This document shows, one piece after another, positions 22,241 to 34,499 of a DNA stretch of 64,000 nt. Source of the stretch: Takakia lepidozioides (taxonomy: Eukaryota > Streptophyta > Takakiopsida > Takakiales > Takakiaceae); NCBI GenBank assembly GCA_030704615.1, contig CM060731.1, forward strand, positions 62,540,756 to 62,604,755, given 5' to 3'. Every line of letters starts with the position of its first letter. Position 1 is the stretch's first letter. The translations under genes and the position numbers were made by a program. The notes beneath the pieces were generated by a model. That model made no database searches and had not been told where the DNA came from. It saw nothing but the letters and a program-made list of their open reading frames with translations.

Positions 22241-23839
22241 TTGGCAGGAGCGAAGTGTTTCAGCCAGATTGACTCGGAAAGCGACCAAGGAGTGGGGAGC
22301 TATTCCGGACTGCCATCCACCAAAGGGAATTTCCACTAGACCCAAATTGGTGGAGGGTCTGTTGGGGGAAGAAAGAGGGACCGTTATGTCCTGGTGAGCA
22401 GCCGAAGTTCTGAGTTGGCCCGGCGGCCAAGTTGGGAGTTAGGCGCGCGCATAAAAGCGAGTAACTATGATTTGAAGGGGAGCTTACCGAAGTGAGGTGT
22501 GCGACAAAGCACCACCCACCTTGGATCAAGCCTTGGATGAAGCACTAAATCAACCACCATCCACTTTAGCACTACTAAGTTAATATCACGGTCTAAAACT
22601 GTTATATCCAACAGGTGAAGATAAAGGTATCTGGTATCCTTCGACTCATTATAAGATAAGCATAATATCACCTTGAGAGCCTCACAACATCTTTCTTCTC
22701 AGTCAGCGTCAATGTAGTTGTGAGAGATAATTGTTTTTTCGTGAAGTAACTCGTCATGGCAACTGTAGAGAGCGGCCTTTGCTTGTTGTAGATGATCTGG
22801 ATACGAGCATTAGCGATGCAGCATTTCAGGGTCATGTTTTGTGTCGTTACGACAACTGTTACAAAATCCTCAAGTGCATCTTTATATTTGCATTGTGATG
22901 TTACACACATCTATGGGTTTACTACAGTGACCATCACAGTCTCTGGTTCTCTTGTGCAGACTCACTCCATCAAGCTTACACCAGGAGCTTTTCATACGAT
23001 CGGAGAACTTTTCAGTCCGTAATAAGCACAAATTCGAGGGGACTTGGATGTCGTGGTCAAGATAAGCTCAGCCACCAAGGTCGAGATCATCGCTCCATTC
23101 ATTTCATTTTCTCTTTACTTTCTCGTTAGTGATACTATTGTGACCTTCGCCAAAAATGTGCATGAAAAATTCGCTACGGCTACTATTGCGGTGGTGGTCA
23201 TCGTCGTACGCGGAGAAGTCGACAACAAATTTGAGCTTATCATTGCGGATGGAAACATACAGTATGATATCCAGATAATTATTGTTCTATGTGCTTTAAC
23301 TTGTAAAAGCTACCAATGATCATGCCAATCTTTTGTGACTAGATAAAAATATTTTCTGATCCATTATTTGTATACTTTTAAGATTTCTCTGGATCCCTCA
23401 GTTATTTCTCACAATTCTTCAATTCAAATTTGTCAATATTTCCCTCAGTCTCTCAATCCTTACTTATATCGGTTTAAATTTATTTTGTTGCCTCGGTTAT
23501 TTATTCAGACCCTTTACTATTATAGTTTCTTTCGGTTCCTCAGTAATATCTCGCAATTTCTCCGACAGAAAATCCCAATTATACTAATTTTAATTTATTT
23601 TGGTTTTTAAATCATGTTTATCTACTCTGTATAGCGATGTTTGTTTGGTTTGTTTTAGATTCCAATCAAATTTTGATCATATTGTATTCTATACATTTTA
23701 ATTTAAATAATGATCAACACAATAAATCTATTTTGTATTATCTTTCTGATTTTCATGTAATTTAATAGTGTGTCGTTGAGAAGTAATATCAGTAGTGGAA
23801 GTTACTAAATGAGTATTTGATTTTGAAAATCAAGACTAT
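22241..23839. other. Stretch without recognised genes
   Basis: After the DNMT fragment ends, a short block (22240-22450) may come from another retroelement (a CFSQIDSESD-like start resembles an RT motif, very weak). From 22700 the DNA becomes AT-rich. Two open frames of 76 and 91 codons (22792-23022; 23044-23319) are rich in Val/Thr/Ile and unlike any protein I know. The right edge is the presumed second inversion breakpoint, near 23840. Confidence 0.4.
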
Positions 23840-25884
23840 TCTCTCTTAGCTTGTACAATTCCAACTGCTGTTGTAAAGCCTCCATGCGCTTCGCCTGAGG
23901 TTCAACCAATTGCGCATAAAGCAGCAAGTAGATTATTGGCTTCCTTCCAAGCCTTGTTATTGACCGCGATTTCATTTCTATTGGCCATGATGGTTTGTTG
24001 CAACTCCACGATGTGCTTCTCTTGATCAGCTTCAATCTACCTGTATTGCTTGAAAGTATCTTCATTGCGACAGATTGTATTCTTCATATCGACAATGAGC
24101 TTCATTTGCTCAACATTCTCTTCTTCTGCCTTTGTACATTTTTCCGCTTGACTGTTTATTTCTTTTGTAGATTGGTCAAGCATAGTTGTGAATGTAGCAC
24201 ATTGTATCGTCATCCTGTCATGCACTGTCTGCAACTCCGTATGTAGTGCATTCACTTCTTGCAACTTGCTTTCATGCTGCACCTGCATTTGGTATAGCTG
24301 TTGCTTATGTGCTTCGTGCAACTGGTCTTGCGCGAGGCCTGCCTCAATCAATTGTTCCTTGGCCAATTGCAAAGCCACTTCTGTATTTCCCAAGTCCTGC
24401 TGCATCTTGAGAGTGACCTCTTCATCGACCTTGTTTGCACACTCAGTGGCTAGTCGAGCCTCAAACTCCTTCCTGAGTTCCTCTCTCAAGGCTGTCAATT
24501 GGGTAATTGGAACATGGGATTTGACATAAGTCCCCAACAAATTAAGTGTCATGCCTATGGAACTCATCAGCATTGCCTGTTGAGGGTCATCATGGTGAGG
24601 TTGCTGCTGTTCCTCCTGATCCTTAACAGTGTGATCTCTCACGAACCACTCAGGCCATTGTCCCACCGGATTTTCTTCCTGAACCACTTCATCTATCACC
24701 GGTGCTACAGTGTCATGACCTTCCGCCTGTGGTACCTCCGACACAGGTGTGTGTATTATATGCACCTCAGGATTTCCCTTGGGCAACTGTTGCACCTCTG
24801 GAATCTCTGTCTCCTTGACCAGACCAGAATATTCATAGAGAAGGTCCCCCTTCTCCATTTCTGCCACTATCTGTTCTGTAGTTGGAATATCTAACCCTTC
24901 TCTTTCCAAATCAATTATTTCTGGTTGAACTGCATGGACAACTTGTGACCTTGTGACAAGTCGATCAGCTGGCTGTAATGGTTGTGATACAGAAGTAACT
25001 TCCTCATCCCTCTCTGAAGGTCCTGCTTCCAGTAATAGCATTTCTCTGTGCTGCTGTGCCCCTTCCTGGCCATGAGCTTGGGAAACATTATCATGCGGAA
25101 TCCGTGAAGCCAGTGGATCCGCCACTACAGTCTTTCCCCGTCTCTGCCTCTTAGTCTCGGGTTGCCCTGCTAGTCCACCCTCACTGTGTGAAGAGCCTTG
25201 CTCTTCCATTGCAGTTGTTTCTGGCTCAAACACTCCCATTTCCTTTCTTTCTTGCGCATCAAGTATGCCAGAATCAAGGATTATTTGAGCAATGATTGGG
25301 CCAGACACTATGATAGGAGACTTTGCGGTAGTACCTTGTAATCTTTTCATCTCCTCTACCAGTGCGTTGTACATTATGTCCGCCCATTGTACCTCTTGTC
25401 CCTTCAGGCCTTTGAGTATTTCCTCCGTGAAGGATCTGCTCAAATACTGTTGGTTCTGTTTCATGGCAATCAGAACGTTCAATACCTGGCCTACCTCTTT
25501 TAGCCCTGGGTACACAGCCTTGGTACAAGCATAACCCTGAGTTTTAAAGAAACTCCCTTCTTGGAATAAGTCCCCTATTTGCAGTCTTGCCCTGTGTTCC
25601 TCCACATGCACCTGACCTGCTGGCAATCGAAACAATTGCTGGAGGTATAGGGGAGTAATCATCAATTCAACTCCCTTCACCGTTGTTGTTCCTGCCCTTG
25701 GCTCAAAGTTCTGCAAAAATTGTAACATGTATTGTCTATGGTGTAATGTCCAATCTAGGCTTTGCAATCCTTGCAATCTCAGCTCCTCCAGTAACTGTAT
25801 CGCCTGTGGGGTAGCAATTGTTTGTTTCTGCAGAATTGTGGTGCTCTTCACCCTGATTTCCTCCATTCCTCTCACTCTCTTCAT
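23840..25884 (-). CDS. Gypsy A ORF3, N-terminal half (5' part of the split ORF)
   Basis: About 615 open codons plus a short frame-shifted end. Starting from KMKRVRGMEEIRVK there is a compact helical domain (LLEELRLQGLQSLDWTLHH, LYLQQLFRLPAG, EHRARLQIGDLFQEGSFFK) that is well conserved with 53347-54000. An acidic/proline-rich linker and a long coiled coil follow (TALREELRKEFEARLATECA and on to EQMKLIVDMKNTICRNED). One stop interrupts the end (near 24040). The match to gypsy B stops at LYKLRE, and the next residues of the ORF are found on the other strand at 1118. The domain does not resemble env, protease or pol. Function unknown; a structural or RNA-binding role is only a guess, based on the upstream zinc knuckle and the coiled coil. 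Confidence 0.75.
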
Positions 25885-25908
25885 TTTAGACTCACAGAAC
25901 TGTTTTGG

Positions 25909-28170
25909 CTATAACAACTGCAGGAATGCCTGTAGTGCACAAAGCATAAACGTATGGTTGCCGCAGAAAGCTATGGGTAATTTCTTGTAAGCCTGCGGGG
26001 CTTGCAAGCATCGCTCAAGAGAAAAGCTCCGCTCTGTCCTTTCGTGTCTATGCCACTGCGTAAGTAATATTGCGAGCGTATAGTCTGTTAGTTCCTCCAT
26101 AGTTTCCAAGCTATAGCATTGATGGTCTGTCCCGTCGAGACGCCCGTTACTCAGAACGACGCCGCCTCTTGCGCTCAATTTCCCTCCATTTTCTTGATCC
26201 TTTCTCTGGTTTTCTATTGGCTGTATCCGCTGTGACTGGATTTTAGATTTTATTTTCTTTAGTGGACTTTCCCTGTTGGATAGTCCACTAGGATCACACA
26301 TGTGACAAGAATTCCGCTTTTCTGTACTTGCCGTTCGTTCCGTTTCCCTTTTTCCGTATTCATTAATGGGCCCGCCTTTCATCCCTTTTGACGGTCGTTC
26401 TTGTCCTCTTTCTTTTTGACACCTGTTCTTGCACTTCGTTCTCGGCTGTGTGTCGCGCCCTGACCTCCACGTGTCTATTTTTAAAGTAATTTCCGTTTTC
26501 TCTTCCGTCAGCCATTTTCCTGAAGTTATTATGCGTCCACCTGTCACTGATTCTATGGATTGTGTAACTTTAGTAGGTTGTGTTGAGCTGTGACAGGCTG
26601 TGTCATACTGTGTTACGCTGTGATAGGCTGTGATGCACTGTGGTAAGCTGTGATAGGTTGTGACACGCTGTGGTAGGTTGTGATAGGCTGTGTTACGCCG
26701 TGCTGGGCTGTGATAGGCTGTGTCACGTCGTGATGGGCTGTGATAGGCTGTGTCACGTCTGTTTTGCCCGCCCTGGTCATATATGCTGGGCCTAGCGACA
26801 AGTGCTCCATACTCTGTTCGTAACACTGGTGCAGCCCGTGACTGCTCTTGCGGTTCAACATGCAAATCATGCTGCAAGGGTTTGTCATGGATACCACTGT
26901 ACCCCTTCAACTTATTGGCATTAACTCTTCCCAGCATTTCTTTGTTAATGGTTTGTAACATGGCGGTGTTGTTATCATACATCTTTTGTATGACATAAGG
27001 TCCTTTCCATGGTGATTTAAGCTTAGAAGCTTGAATCTTTCCTTTCTTTTGCAACCATAGAACCAAATCCCCCATCTTAAAAGTCTTTAACTTGCCTTCA
27101 TCAAACTATTCCTTTCGCTTCATCTGAATTCTGGTCATATTATCAGCTGCATCAGCACGTACTTCTTCCACATGGTATAATTCATGTTTCCTGACCTTGA
27201 TGGAGTCTTGCAATTCCATTCTTTTTCCCCACTCCGTTCTCATGGTAGGTAATAGGAATTCCACTGGAAGTAAGGCTTCCATACCATAAACTAATTGGAA
27301 TGGTGTATACTTAGTGGTGACTTTATATGAAGTCCTGTATGACCACAAAGCTGTCAGCAGCTTTGTATCCCAATCCGTTCTGTTTGCATTGACTATCTTA
27401 GCCAAGATAGTACATAGTATTTTGTTGGTAGCCTCTGCCTGCCCATTACCCTGTGGGTAATATGTTGTACTCTTTCTATGCACAATCATAAACTCTTTAG
27501 TCAACAACTCAATGGTCTCATTCATGAAGTGACTTCCCTGATCACTGATAAATTCTAAGGGACAGCCAAATCGTGTAAGTATGTTCTCGTACTGGAACCT
27601 TGTTGTGGACTTGGCTGTGTTGTCCCTCAAAGCTTTAGCTTCCACCCACTTTGTAGTATAATCAGTGGCTGTGATTATGTACCTGTTTCGTGTATTCTTG
27701 GATGGTGGGTTAATTGGTCCAACAAAGTCTAGTCCCCATTTTTGAAATGGTTCCGTAGGCATTGTAGGATGCAAGGCCATCCTTCCAGATCTCTGCAAAG
27801 GTCCTAGCCTCTGACATTCATCACACTTCTGACAATACTCGTGTACATCTTTGAACAAAGTAGGCCACCAGTATCCTGCGAGTAATATCTTTCTACTGGT
27901 AGTCTCTTATCCAAAATGACCTCCAGCCACTCCTTTATGAACTTCCGCCAAAACTTTATTTACTTCCTGGTGGTACAAGCATCGTTTTAGTACTCCATCA
28001 GGTCCTAACTTATACATTCTGCTTCCTACCATAGTATAAGGTAAAGCTTTGATAGCGATTCTCTTCCTCTGCTCCTTACCATAACTAGGTGGGCACTGAC
28101 CATGAGCAAGGTAGTATCTGATTGGCCACTGCCAATCTAACCAGTCATCTGCACTTCCCTGCACCTCCAC
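25909..28170 (-). CDS. Gypsy A integrase and junction with ORF3
   Basis: Continues the polyprotein after a frameshift at about 28140. It holds an N-terminal zinc site of the HHCC type (VLAEVHKGVAGGHFG then CQKCDECQRLG), then the catalytic core with Asp in FQKWGLDFVGPI (27755), Asp in LEFISDQGSHF (27545) and Glu in NGQAEATNKIL (27440), and the C-terminal DLVLWLQKKGK/GPYVIQKMYD SH3-like part. Two breaks are visible: a frameshift/stop near 27880 and a TAG at 27104-27106 where gypsy B has CAG. After a minisatellite-coded stretch (26560-26765) the frame runs into CHMCDPSGLSNRES, a ruined form of the knuckle that starts ORF3 in gypsy B. Integrase inserts retroelement cDNA; this copy is dead. Confidence 0.85.
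26560..26765 (-). repeat. CTGTGATAGG-type minisatellite in the gypsy A 3' coding region
   Basis: About 20 degenerate 10-base units (GGCTGTGATA, GTTGTGACAC). On the minus strand they are translated as TAYHS/ITAYH repeats inside the open frame between integrase and ORF3. The equivalent place in gypsy B (54360-54500) has a related array. The unit resembles those in the LTR and in the DNMT element leader. Confidence 0.85.
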
Positions 28171-31100
28171 TGCAAGAGACTCGCATCTGGTAATTGATCA
28201 TCTATTCCTGTGGCTGGTTCTCCTGTTGACAATCGTGACAAATGATCCGCCACAAGATGCAGTCTCCCAGGCTTGTAAACAACCTCGAACTCAAACTCGT
28301 GCAAGATTATCAACCATCTTGCTATTCTTCCGCTTATCAAAGGTTTGTTTACCAGGTATATCAGAGCCTGGTGATCCACATAGAACATAAACTTCTTGCC
28401 CAACAGGTAATGCCTGAATTTCTTCACTGTATAGATCATTGCCAATGCTTCTCTTTCCGTTGTGCTATAGTTCCTTTCAGCACTATTCATCAACCGGCTA
28501 GCATAGTACACAAGTGAATCTATATTCCCTGTAACATTCTGGGCTAACACCGCTCCCAGCGCTTCTCCTGATGCATCGTAGTGAACATGGAATACTACAT
28601 GCCAGTGAGGGTTAATCAGCATAGGTGTAGTTGTTACTGACAGTGTAAGTTCCTCAAATGCCTGTTGACATTCAGCTGTCCAGGCAAACACTGCATCTTT
28701 CTTCAGTAGTTTGCTCAATGGTGCTGCTATTTGTGCATACCTTTTGACAAATCTCCTGTAATAACTGGTTTGCCCAAGGAATCTCCGTAGACTTTTAACA
28801 TTCACTGGTGGTGGAGAGGCTTTAATGGACTCTGTCTTTCTGGGATCCACAAGGAGTCCCTTCTTACACACAATGTGTCCCAGAAGCACCCCTGAGTTCA
28901 CACAGAAAGTACACTTCTCTGGATTCAGGCCCAGACCTCTCATCCTGCATCTGGCCAAACATAACTCCAATTTATGCAAGTGCTCACTCTTAGAGCTGTA
29001 CACACTGAAATCATCCAAGAATACCTGCATGAAATCATCCAGATACTCATGAAAAGATTCACTTATCACTCTCTGAAAGGTCGTTGGTGCATTACAAAGT
29101 CCAAAGGGCATGACTTTGTATGCATAAGCCCCCCAGTCTGTGATGAAAGCTGTTTTCCCTTGGTCTTCTTCTGCCACTTGCACTTGATTATAACCACTGA
29201 AGCCATCCATGAATGAGTACATCTCATGGCCTACCACAATGTCTAATACTGCTTCTGTGAATGGCAAAGGGAAAGGATCTTTTTTCGTACAAGCATTCAG
29301 CTTCTTATAGTTCACACATACTCTTAATTTGCCATTCTTCTTGGGAACTATAACAATGGGTGACAACCAAGTTGTATACTCTATTGGGTATATAAACTTA
29401 GCCTCAGCCAACTTCTTTATCTCTTCTCCAACCTTCTGTGCGTAGTTGGGATTCATTCTATACCTCGCCTGCTTGATTAGTACTGACCCTGGCTCCAGTT
29501 CAATCTTATGCTGACAGACTTCAGGTGGTATCCCTTTTAGATCCTCATAGCTCCAAGCAAATACATCTCTGTATTTGATGAACAAGCTTTTAGCTTCTTC
29601 GAAGAATTCCGGCTCCAAATCAGCTCCTACTTTCACCATCCTTGGTTCCTCTTTAGTTCCCACATTTACTTCCCTCACCTGCTCATCAGCTGTGATTGTC
29701 CAACCAGTCACCACTTCATCCTGTAAGCTCACAGTGGCTGGTTCTTCTAGGATTTCTATTTCTCCTTCTCTTTCTTCATAGAAATGTGATGGGTAATTGA
29801 TGGTTTCCTCTTCAGTTGGTGTTGCTGTCACTACACCACAGTAGATACCTCTCAAACAACTTAGGCTTTCCAGCCGCATCTCTGCAACCTGCTTCCACTC
29901 TGGGTGTGCAGCAAATAGGGTAGCTTCCTGCTCCTCATCCAGTCCTCCTTTCCAGTCATACTCTCTGACTCCCCGAGGTCTTCTTGTAGCAGGTAACCTA
30001 CTAGATTTCTTTGTGGTAATTTGTATCTCGTGTATCCCATTATGCACGGTTAGTAACTGAGAATTCCAGTCATGGAATACCCTGGCCTGTTTCAGCCACG
30101 GACGTCCCAATAATAAAGAGTAAGCCTCCATGACTTCATCCATTTTCAACACAGTTACTGTGATCATAAAGATCATTTTCTGTATCTGTATCTTAACTCC
30201 TCTTATTAATCCCAATGGCTGTACACTTCTTTGATCTGCCATTGTTACTGTAAATGGGGCTGGTTTCATGTTACTTAGACCAAGCTTCTTCCTTAATTGG
30301 TCTGTCATGATATTTACTCCAGAACCACCATCTATCAGTACATCAGTTAGTTCTGTGCTTCCAATTCTCAATTGGATTACTGGCATAGAATCATCAAAGT
30401 CCATGACTGTTTCTCGCCCTTCCGGCTTCACATTATAACTGGTCACCTTGCTGTTCAGGTCTGTGTTTCCTGTCTCTTGGGCAATTCGATTGGTTGCTTG
30501 ATACAGCCTGTGCCTCCAATAAGGTGCCACAGCTAATAGCTGTCCAATGGTAATTTCTGCTTTGGTCTGGCATATTACTTTAGCCAAAGTCTCTTCATTA
30601 CTTTGCATGTCTGCATCCTCTTTCTTCCTTTCTTCCTCACTCCCTTCCTTTTCTCCATCCGAATCAGAGGAATCTGTCACAGGAATATCAGTACTCTTTT
30701 GCATTTCCCTTATAGTATCTGCCACTTCCTTGTGCAGTTCCTTCTCATCTTTCCAAGTCTCTTCATCTTCAAGCATATCATTGCCACTTCCATTATCATC
30801 TTCTTCCTCTTCTACTGGAGGTATTAGTTTGGCTTTACTTCTTGTTACTATCATTGTACTTACTTCTGGTACAACACATGGCCTAACCATGTGAGCTGCC
30901 ACCACTGGGCCCTCATTCACAGGAGCTCTCATCTCATTCTGGTGTCTTATCCAGAATGAACAGGTTGCCTTGCGATGTCCTGGCTGATTACAATAGTAAC
31001 ATAGCTCTTCACCATTGGGTCCTCGCCCTTGGTCTGTTCTTGGATTATTTCTATAATCCTGATTCCCGGGCTGGTAATTCCCCCTTGGATTACCCTGATA

Positions 31101-32659
31101 GTTGCCTCTGGAATTTCCTTGGTAATTCCCTCTTGAATTACCTCTCCCTTCCATGCCATTGTTATAACCACCAGACCTACCATAGTGGTCCTGATCATTG
31201 TTTCTTCTTGGCTGGGGCTGCACCTGATGCACCCTTACTTGCCTAGGTTCTCTTGCAGCTGTCCTTCTGTTGTAGTAACAATTCTCAGTAGAATGGTTAT
31301 TCATTTTACAGATAGTACAGTGTTTCTCCTTCATGTGGCATTCTGTGGTGGTATGGCCTTCATTCTGGCACTTTGCACACCATACACCCTTCCTCCAATG
31401 TGTTGCAGCCTCTGTGGCATACTTCTTCAAGATTTCTTCCAATTTTTTTTCATAGTTATCCCTCTTCAACTTCTCCTTTCTCTTACTCTTTCTTTTTAGT
31501 TCTTGCTCTTCTTCTTCATCTGACTCATCCTCAGAGTCCTCATCTTCTTTTTTCTCTCTCCTGAGCATTCCCAATTGCTCAATTCTGTTCGCAGTTTCAA
31601 ATGCCTCCTCCACTGTATTATGGGGTAACATATCCACTTTCTTTTGCAACTCTGGTCTTAGTCCACTCACAAACCAAGTCTTCTGTAAACCGAGCGCTGG
31701 TACTGCAGCCAGCTTTTTCATCATCAATTCCATCTTCTCCAAATACTCTTCAACAGTTTCATGCTTCTTCTGCTTCAGCTGTTGTAAACTTCCATACACT
31801 TCATCCTCAGTTTTACTTGTCCTGAACCTATTTCGAAATGCTGTATTCAAGCCATTCCAGGTTAGGAAATGATTATCAGGGAATCTTGCATACCATTCAC
31901 TTGCTTTCTTGATAAGTGAACAAGGAAACAGTCTCATCTTGGCATCATCGCCATTCTCATTGTTCACTATACACATGTGCTCAAATTGGCTAATGTGTAC
32001 ATCGGGATCCCCTTTTCCTGAATATATTGGAAAGGGTGGTTTTGCCCGTGTTGGTTGTAACGCCATCTGTGGCCCTACCTTCTGCCCACTGACAGGTGCT
32101 GGCACCCTTGCTGGTGCTGGTCCTTCTGGACCTGTTGTTTTTGTGGTGGATCTTCCACCAAGTGGTGGCCCTTGAGCACTCCCTGCTTCTGGCCCCACGA
32201 TATTCACAGTATTCCCTGCTTCAGTTGCACTACTTCCCACACTCCCTGTCCCCCCAGAGCCAGATCCAAGCAGCCCGCCTGATCCCCCTGAGCCGACACC
32301 TTCGTTGGCCTGTGATCCAAGTGCTCCACTTGATCCAGGTCCAACGGGTTGGGATGTCCTGGTTGTAGTCTCAACCTCAGCTGTTGGGTCTACTTCTTCA
32401 TATTCTTCCTCTTCCAATTTCTTCTCTCTGTTTTCATCCTCCAAGTTCTGCCCTTGGGTTTCTTCTTCACTCATGTAACTCAACTGTAATGGTGTTGGAG
32501 AGTCTGAACTCTCCGTTGGCTCTGCCACATCCTCTTCTCCTTCTTCACCTTCTGCTTCAGAAACTGGAGTTCCTGCTTTTGGTGTTCCATGCCAACTCTT
32601 ATCAAAGATTTCTGTCAAGTCTTTTATCCAAGGATGTACCTCAGATCTTTCACCTCGTG
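28137..32659 (-). CDS. Gypsy A Gag-Pol polyprotein (gag, protease, RT, RNase H)
   Basis: A single open frame of about 1500 codons. Gag: acidic N-terminus, core with FPCSLIKKASEWYARF and LRPELQKKVDML, and two knuckles (CTICKMNNHSTENC-like and CYYCNQPGHRKATC). Protease: VLIDGGSGVNIMT, the DGGS form of the retropepsin site. RT: FAWSYEDLKGIPPEV, YKKLNACTKKDPFPLP, FGLCNAPTTFQRVI and catalytic VFLDDFSVY. RNase H: VHYDASGEALGAVL, TTEREALAMIY and YVDHQALIYL. The style of protease and RT places it among non-chromoviral gypsy elements (Tat/Athila-like or the related lineages of seedless plants); the exact clade needs a tree. The frame is open past 32618 to the point where the DNMT element interrupts it at 32659, and it continues in frame at 45673. 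It ends by frameshift just before integrase. Confidence 0.9.
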
Positions 32660-32986
32660 TGTCAAGTTATTTTACCACTAGTGTGAAACTAGCTAGGAAA
32701 TAGCTAGCTTTTACATATTGACATTTGGGATTGGCCCAAGTGTCAATCCAGGGGTCAAGGCAGATTTAGGCCCTGGAGTGGTTATCTTCACGGCAAGCGC
32801 GGGAGGCTCATCTTTCTCGAGTTGAGCCTCACCGCGCCTAGCTATGGCGCCGTAGTGTGGATTCCCCATGGCGTGGGGTGCACTTGGCTTGACTTGTATT
32901 TGAGTGATGAGGTTATATATGCCTGAGTTTATGCTTCAGCTTTGTGAGCTCGCATGAGCTTGTGCTTTTATTCTTCTTCTTTATCA
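32660..32986 (+). repeat. Terminal repeat segment Y, left copy
   Basis: 327 bases from TGTCAAGTTATTTTACC to CTTCTTTATCA, repeated almost exactly at 45158-45484. It contains a TATA-like GGTTATATATGCC at about 32910, consistent with an LTR promoter. It abuts gypsy A gag directly. Confidence 0.85.
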
Positions 32987-33699
32987 CTCGAGAAAGATCA
33001 GCTCGTATCTGTGAGTGCCAGATACGAGTTAGTTGTAGCACTTGTGGTTTTTGCTTGAGTATGAGAGAAACCAAGTTGTTATGTAAGGAGCACCATGGAG
33101 CTCTTGGTTGTTAGAAGCGGAGGCGATGTGGGTTACGAGGTGGTAGACCTTGGCATTCGATCTTCAGCTTCAGAGATGAAAGCACCATGCTGCAGGTAAT
33201 TCCAGAGCACCTTGATGGTTTCAGATTGTGTACATGCATGAGCAAGCACGATTGGGAAGAGGACCAGTCAACAGCAGGTTATAGTGGCTTTGGTGGCAAA
33301 GCTGAGAACTGGACCTGGGAATGCAAGCTTTCATTGTGTGAAGGATTGCAAGACCAAGCGAAAGGGCTGATTTGGCTTGGGGCAAATCAATGCACTTTGT
33401 GGAGTATGGTGAGATTGGGTTTCAATCTCGAGCTTCAGCATTGAGAGGGCTCTTGTCATGGCAAGAGCAGGGCTGGAACAGGAGCTAAGAGGTGCGGCAA
33501 GGCCATGGAATGTGCACCTGGGGTTTCAGAGCTTGGAAGAAGAGCTCCTGCACCACAAGAGAAGTGTCTTGTGGCTGGAAATGTAAGCCTTAGGGTTTCA
33601 GGAGCTTGGCAAAGGCTGTGGAGTGCTTAGTCTTGTCTTAGAGAGCATCAAGGAGCCAAGGAGCCAAGATAGGGGCCTGATATCTCTTGTGTGAAGAGG

Positions 33700-34090
33700 T
33701 TGCATGTGTGGAGCATGTATTCAGCTTATTGAAGCTTCCATCTTCAAGCTTGGAGGGCAAGCAAGGAAGAGGGAAGGGCTGACTTCCCTTATGTGAGGGC
33801 AATGTATGTGTGGAGCATGCTATCAGCCTGGTGAAGGCTTGCACTTTTAGGTATGGGAGTGCAAGAAAGGAAGGAAGGGGCTGGTTTCCTTGTAGGGCAT
33901 GTGGAGCATGCTTTCAGCCTGCTGAAGCTTGTATTTTCAGGTTTGTGGGTGCAAGAAATGAAGCAAAGGAGCTGATTCTCTTATGGTGAGAGTGGGGCAT
34001 GTGTGGAGCATGCCTTCAGCCCATTGAGGCTCTTGTTTTCAAGCTTTAGAGAGCTAGAACGGAAGGTCTAGGGCTGGTTTCCACTTGGAG
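33700..34090 (+). repeat. Four tandem units of about 100 bases
   Basis: Units begin with (TG)TGGAGCATGY and continue TTCAGCC, then GAAGCTT, TTTTCAGG/TTCAAGC and a purine-rich GCAAGAAAGGAAG part. Starts lie near 33705, 33808, 33898 and 34000. Units differ by small indels. Confidence 0.75.
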
Positions 34091-34499
34091 TGAAAGAAAA
34101 GCACTTGTAGGGCCTATGTGAGTTGGGGTTTCAACTTCAAGCTTGAAGGGAGCGCAACTCTTGAAGCAACAGGTGTAGAGGGCTGGAATAGGCTCTAAGA
34201 CAGATGCTATGGCCAATGAGAGTGCTTGAATGAGTGCTCACAAGGGCTGGGAACCAGCAGGGCTTGGTTGTTTGCCATTGAGTTTAGTGGCGTGTTTGGG
34301 GAGGCTAAGTGAGAAAGAAGGCTTGGTTTGTGGCAACCACCTCATGGCTTAGGGCTACTATGGTGGTGTGTGGGAGCCGAAAGAGCAAGGATACCTTGCT
34401 GATTTTCCTCACAGCCACCATAGCTCGGTGGAAAGAAGCCTAGAGTCCAAGAGACACAAACCCTAGCTTGGCGTGGCTAAACCCCTCGGAGAAATGGCT

